DNA of 64,000 nucleotides from Globodera rostochiensis (Eukaryota; Nematoda; Chromadorea; Rhabditida; Heteroderidae): NCBI GenBank assembly GCA_018350325.1, contig JAEVLN010000010.1, positions 2,976,001 to 3,040,000 of the forward strand, read 5' to 3'. Shown piece by piece: positions 58,668 to 64,000 of this stretch (position 1 is its first letter; each line of letters starts with the position of its first letter). The notes under the pieces were generated by a model. It saw only the letters and a program-made list of their open reading frames with translations, ran no database searches and was not told where the DNA came from. The position numbers and the translations under genes were made by a program.

Positions 58668-59840
58668 ATGTCAAGTGTCAAGCTTAACTCGGGAATGAAC
58701 ATTGCCAATTTGCAAGTGATCAGATGTTTGGGCTCAGGTTCATATGGCGACGTATACCTGTGCCGGAATCCAGATGGTGATGAGTTTGCTGTCAAAATTG
58801 AAGAAATAATGAAAAGACAACTAGATGTTGAGGTAATTGCAGCATCTCAGAGCGAGTGGGGGGGGGGTTTGAAAGAATTAGGTGCTTTCCAATCTTGTGT
58901 TATGCGTTTTGATTTTCAGATTTCAGTCTATGAAAAACTGGCCGAAGTTTTGCCAACCAATTTCTGCAGTTTCTTCAGTTCTGGCCACACTGAAGTTTGT
59001 TCATCCGATGGGCGGCACTTGTTGATCAAGTATTTAGTGTGAGTTTTAAATCTATTAGTTAGTGCAGTAAAAGTGCCATTTTTTCGGTGCATATTAGTGC
59101 ATATCTAAAATTTTTTAACCTATATATGCGTATATTTGACGATATGGTGCATATCAATCTGGCCTCTATCTCTTGTTCCAAATTCTTCAACATTTTACTT
59201 TAGAATATCTGTTGTGGGACGCTCACTGGCAAAACTTCTTCTCGATTGCAATAGCCAATTTTCTTCTGGCACCGCGATCGGTGTCTCAATTCAGCTGCTA
59301 GATGCAATTTATGTACTGCATGATCTTGGCTTTGTGCATTGTGACATAAAAATGGAAAACATGGCGATCGGACAGTCGGACAGTGAGCGTCGCCGGCTAT
59401 ATCTTTTTGACTTTGGCCATGCGCACAATGCCGTTGCATACAGCCGAAAAATCGACATTGAGCCATGGTTCTATATAACAATTCGAATGTTTTACGGCCA
59501 GATAGGCCAGCGCTCACTCGACGAAATATTGCCGCAATGTCCATCTGAACTTCATGAGATTTATTCGCACATTGTAAGTTCCCAAGAGAATGTTATTAAC
59601 AGGACCGGTTTTTTATAGTTGAAAATTTTTTAAGAATACTCCGGTTTCCGATGGGGACTCTGTACGGTTGTACCAATCTTTTTAAGAAAATGCTTTTGTT
59701 TCGACTAATATTTACAAATAATTTCATACATACACGCGGATCATACATTTGTGCATGATTTGTAGAAAGAATTGAAACTGCATCAACGACCAGATTACGA
59801 CCGAATCAAGCGAATTTTGCGCAGTTGCACTACAATTTGA
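58668..59840 (+). CDS. Compact CK1-family kinase lacking the activation segment, copy 2
   Basis: Exons 58668-58832, 58920-59038, 59204-59573, 59766-59840 encode the same 242 residues as copy 1. The only nearby difference is a shorter G run in the first intron. It shares the Cys141 change, the intact DFG and the missing activation segment. Near-identity argues for a very recent duplication or an unmerged haplotype in the assembly. Confidence 0.75.
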
Positions 59841-62656
59841 CTGGGAAGGCTTAGCGCTTTTTTGTGCTACCTAATGGAGGAGTGCGGAAGCTGCTAAAGG
59901 ACGGTGAGGCACAATTTGCGAATGACTCGGAGAATCACAATTTGAAATCTTATTTGGCTCCATTCCGCCGAAATAGTATTTTTCATAGGTTTTGGATCAG
60001 TTTGGGGTGGACTTGCTTCCTACATAATTCTTATTAATTTATCCTTTCTTTCTTCGCAGTTGCCAATGTCACGTCGTTTCCTAATTAAACTTTAGATTTG
60101 AGCAGCAGCAACAGCACCGGAAAGCGTGTCCAAGGCGATGGTGGCCATGTTTGATGAGTGCAGGGACGCATGTCGCCTTCGCACTCGTCGCTCATTCCTA
60201 CCACGGTGGTGTATTATTACTGTACTAGAAAAGATGATAAAAGAAAGTGGTCCATACTAATTTTAAATTTCCCAGGGCCAAAAAAAACATTCAATTGTGG
60301 GTATTTGGATCAAAAAAATGATCAAGCGTTATTTTTCAATTGCCCCGGCCCCCCTGTATGAAACCCCAAAAAAAAGTTAGCACCGTTCTTGCTTCCTTCA
60401 TAATTCTTATTAATTTATCCTTTCTTTCTTCGCAGTTGCCAATGTCACGTCGTTTCCTAATTAAACTTTGGATTTGATATGCAGCAACAGCAACGGAAAG
60501 CGTGTCCAAGGCGATGGTGGACATGTTTGATAAGTGCAGGGACGCATGTCGCCTTCGCACTCGTCGCTCATTCCCACCACGGTGGTGTATTATTACCGTA
60601 ATCCATTACTAATTTTAAATTTCCCAGGGCCAAAAAAAATGCGAATTTTGTGGGTATTTGGATCAAAAAAATGATCAAGCGTTATTTTTGAATTGCCCCG
60701 GCCCCCCTGTATGAAACCCAAAAAAAAGTTGGCACCGTTCTTGCTTTCTACATAATTCTTATTAATTTATCTTTTCTTTCTGCGCAGTTGCCGCTGTCAC
60801 GTCTCGGGATTACGTGCCAAGTTGAAACAAAAATGTCGGGTACGGGGACCATTGCTTTGACGGCACATCACAAATCGTTTTTGATTTGACGTTTTTCATA
60901 TCTTCCATTTGTTTTTGTTCGAGTTTTTACATGTTGATTTTATTTAAATACAAAATCTGTTCCAATATAATTTACATACATTGACGCATCTGTGAAAAGT
61001 TTATCTCGCAAATTCGGGAAAAAATGCCGGAGAAAATTGAAAAAAAAATTCTAGGGTTTTAATGGGTCTTGGGCTCGAGGTAAAGTTTCGGGCTCAGGCT
61101 CGAGTATCGAGAAATTTTGGGTCTCGTGCAGCACTAATATTTAGGCCACTCTTGAGAGCATGCACTTGAAAGGGGCATTTTACTTAGCTTTGAAAATTCA
61201 AGATTAATTGTGTTAGCTTTCTAATAATTAACTACCAATAACTTGCAATTTGCAAATTATCAAACACGGATAACACAATCGGAAAAATAAAAAAAAGCCC
61301 ACGAAGATCTAAAATCGATTATGGTCCAAAATTTAGAGCAGTTAAGAATGATCATGGATTCAAGCATCAAGCAGATTCGAGACACTCAAAAAAAATTTTA
61401 TGACTGATCAAATAGGCTGTAAGTGACTGAAATCTCGAAGAAATCTCGGCCGTATAACTGAAAGTTGTATAACTGTCACAATCCATCGGTCTTTAGACTT
61501 TAATAGAAAAAATATATGAAAAGTTTTTCAGTCAAAAACCCTTTTGAAACTTTTGTTTTATTTGGCTTGCTTTGTGTGATCGTTATTGTAAAATGTTTTG
61601 TGAAATAGAAGACAAAAAAAGAACTAAAAAACTATTAAAAAAAGAGCAAAAAATTGTTCAAAGTTCTGCAAAAACAAACAAATTTTCTGTTAATTTTTTA
61701 AAATTCCCACTAATTTTTTTTCTTACACAAACGCTCGCCATTCTTCGTGTAAATGAGCGAATTGCCAATTGACGCCGCAGCCGACGACGTCATCAGTGTG
61801 AAACGTTTCCATCACCAAATTAGGCACTGTGATCAATTGCGTAAGTGGTTTTGTAACGTCCAACCCATTTGTCCGTTGGCATTTGTTTTGGCGCGGCTAA
61901 ATGATTTGTTTTAAAGAAAAATGCTTATTCGAAGCTCCATTTCTTTATTTTACTATGTCTTTCCTCCAAGTCGCCGATGTCTTGCAAACTTTTTGACAAT
62001 ATTTCAACATTTTTACTTAAGTCTGCCAGAAAAAACTGATTCAGTGGCTTATCCGTTTCATTTTGTGTTTTGTGTTCGAACCCGCTTGAGCGCAAGCATT
62101 TTTTTTACCTTCCTTTGGCCTTTACTTTCTATCCCCCATTAACGGAACATTTTTTAATGATTTTCAAATATTTATAATTTAAATACGCACAAAAAAAAAG
62201 ACCGCCGGATATCCTCCACGCTAATGTAAACCAAATTTTTTTTCGAAATTATGACTAAAAATGCTCAATTTTGCGGAAAGGTTAATTTCTTAACAAAAAT
62301 CCTCTCCCAGCGGCGCTTATCGGCACCGCGGGGCGCTACACTAAAAGCCGGAAAAGTTGACTTTCTGTGTTTTGGGCCATTTTTCATAATAATACGACTT
62401 TTTTTTTTTAACTTTCGACACAGCTCTGATCGTCGTTTGCAGGCGGGCAAAATGATCAACTAAAGATTGCATAAGTCGGGGTGCCAACCCTAATTAAACC
62501 CGTACCATTTCCCTCTTCTGCTTCAGTCAACGCGGCGCCGATGTTCTCTTGCAGTTCCTTCTGATACTGCTCCATCTTGCAATCATTTCTCCCTTCAACT
62601 GATTCATTCTCTTTAATTATTTAATTATTTAAATTTTTAAATAACAAATTCTAAAT
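59841..62656. repeat. Copy 2 of kinase 3' repeats and orphan exons
   Basis: Same content as 45667-48486: ~360-bp tandem units, the plus-strand orphan exon at 61753-61840, the minus-strand one at 62506-62575, a GGCGCTTATCGGCACCG motif at about 62312-62330 and a CAACCCTAA end at about 62485. Confidence 0.85.
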
Positions 62657-64000
62657 ATTCGGAGACTTCCAGTATGTGAGCGTCAGTCTTAAAATCTTAG
62701 AAAAATTGATAAAAAGTAACAGAAATTAAGAACACCATCCTGGAATCTCTGTTTATTCCTAGCCACTAATTGTTATCTGAACATAATTCGGAGTTTACAG
62801 TATGTGAGCGTCAGTCTTAAAATCTCAGAAAAATTGATAAAAAGTAACAGAAATTAAGAACCCCATCCTGGAATCCCTGTTTATTCCTAGCCACTAATTG
62901 TTATCTGAACATAATTCGGAGACTTTACAGTATGTGAACGTCAGTCTTAAAATCTCAGAAAAATTGATAAAAAGTAACAGAAATTAAGAACCCCATCCTG
63001 GAATCCCTGTTTATTCCCAGCCACAAATTGTTATCTGAACATAATTCGGAGACTTTACAGTATGTGAGCGTCAGTCTTAAAATCTCAGAAAAATTGATAA
63101 AAAGTAACAGAAATTAAGAACCCCATCCTGGAATCCCTGTTTATTCCCAGCCACTAATTGTTATCAGAACATAATTCGGAGACTTTACAGTATGTGAACG
63201 TCAGTCTTAAAATCTCAGAAAAATTGATAAAAAGTAACAGAAATTAAGAACCCCATCCTGGAATCCCTGTTTATTCCCAGCCACAAATTGTTATCAGAAC
63301 ATAATTCGGAGACTTTACAGTATGTGAACGTCAGTCTTAAAATCTCAGAAAAATTGATAAAAAGTAACAGAAATTAAGAACCCCCCCCATCCTGGAATCC
63401 CTGTTTATTCCCAGCCACTAATTGTTATCTGAACATAATTCGGAGACTTTACAGTATGTGAGCGTCAGTCTTAAAATCTTAGAAAAATTGATAAAAAGTA
63501 ACAGAAATTAAGAACCCCATCCTGGAATCCCTGTTTATTCCCAGCCACAAATTGTTATCTGAACATAATTCGGAGACTTTACAGTATGTGAGCGTCAGTC
63601 TTAAAATCTCAGAAAAATTGATAAAAAGTAACAGAAATTAAGAACCCCATCCTGGAATCTCTGTTTATTCCTAGCCACTAATTGTTATCTGAACATAATT
63701 CGGAGACTTTACAGTATGTGAGCGTCAGTCTTAAAATCTCAGAAAAATTGATAAAAAGTAACAGAAATTAAGAACCCCATCCTGGAATCCCTGTTTATTC
63801 CTAGCCACTAATTGTTATCTGAACATAATTCGGAGACTTTACAGTATGTGAGCGTCAGTCTTAAAATCTCAGAAAAATTGATAAAAAGTAACAGAAATTA
63901 AGAACCCCATCCTGGAATCTCTGTTTATTCCTAGCCACTAATTGTTATCTGAACATAATTCGGAGACTTTACAGTATGTGAGCGTCAGTCTTAAAATCTC
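62657..64000. repeat. 130-bp satellite array, second copy, running off the window
   Basis: About ten units visible. Variant order follows array 1 units 1-5, then jumps to units 10-14, so a four-unit block is absent. One unit has a 3-bp loss (GGAGTTTACAG at about 62793) and one an expanded C run at about 63382. Confidence 0.95.

Larger units (their letters stand above)
57665..64000. repeat. Second copy of the 43.5-kb region (tandem duplication of ~14.2 kb)
   Basis: Matches 43491 onward at an offset of 14,171-14,178 bp, with only a few indels (three fewer G at about 58859, a 3-bp loss near 62362) and rare substitutions, through the kinase, its repeats, the orphan exons and the satellite to the window end. 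The duplicated unit contains the satellite and the let-2 fragment between copies. Confidence 0.95.

Overview
The window looks like nuclear DNA of a plant-parasitic nematode, most likely a cyst-nematode-type tylenchid. It is AT-rich. Genes are split by short introns ending in TTTTAG or TTTCAG, several start codons sit just behind such an acceptor (possible spliced-leader sites), many introns start with GC instead of GT, and the recognisable genes are animal or nematode families (type IV collagen NC1 domain, nematode globin, CK1-type kinase, Mos1-type HTH). The plant-parasite assignment is an inference, mainly from the density of secreted unknown proteins and from one that carries tandem plant-type EAR repression motifs. 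All gene models were spliced by hand, checking that reading frame is kept across each junction.

Layout. 0.05-3.1 kb: a 15-exon secreted unknown. 4.7-5.5 kb (-): a two-exon secreted protein with three tandem DLNLSL (EAR) motifs. 7.6-9.2 kb (+) and 10.2-11.3 kb (-): a head-to-head-duplicated pair of secreted, lysine-rich or NLS-bearing paralogues. 11.3-20.2 kb: gene-poor. 20.2-22.1 kb: a seven-exon, N-myristoylation-motif globin. 23.0-24.9 kb: a Mos1-HTH plus F-box fusion gene. 25.8-26.3 kb: a small secreted unknown. 27.1-28.9 kb: a RING-H2 gene with a MULE-like element in its intron. 29.1-32.2 kb: an unknown exon and an intact aldo-keto reductase (AKR). 33.3-34.0 kb: a dead CK1-like kinase. 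36.6-38.5 kb: a 460-residue secreted unknown. 38.8-42.5 kb: a second, decayed copy of the 28.6-32.2 kb block. 43.2-48.4 kb: short tandem repeats, a compact CK1-like kinase and orphan exons. 48.5-53.9 kb: a 130-bp satellite of about 42 units. 54.0-57.66 kb (-): the C-terminal ~744 residues of an alpha-2-type collagen IV (let-2), cut in mid-exon. 57.66-64 kb: a near-identical second copy of 43.5 kb onward (kinase, orphan exons, satellite).

The first 38 kb reads as an accessory, effector-rich neighbourhood with a few conserved genes. Five or six genes have clean signal peptides and no recognised family. The right half is shaped by duplication: an older 3.6-kb segmental duplication with AKR decay, and a very recent, or artefactual, ~14.2-kb tandem duplication whose junction destroys let-2. 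The most promising candidate for something undescribed is the secreted EAR-repeat protein at 4.7-5.5 kb, which could be an effector that recruits plant TOPLESS-type corepressors. The high share of GC-AG introns (about 9 of 61 modelled) and one apparent GT-GG intron in the AKR are also worth testing.
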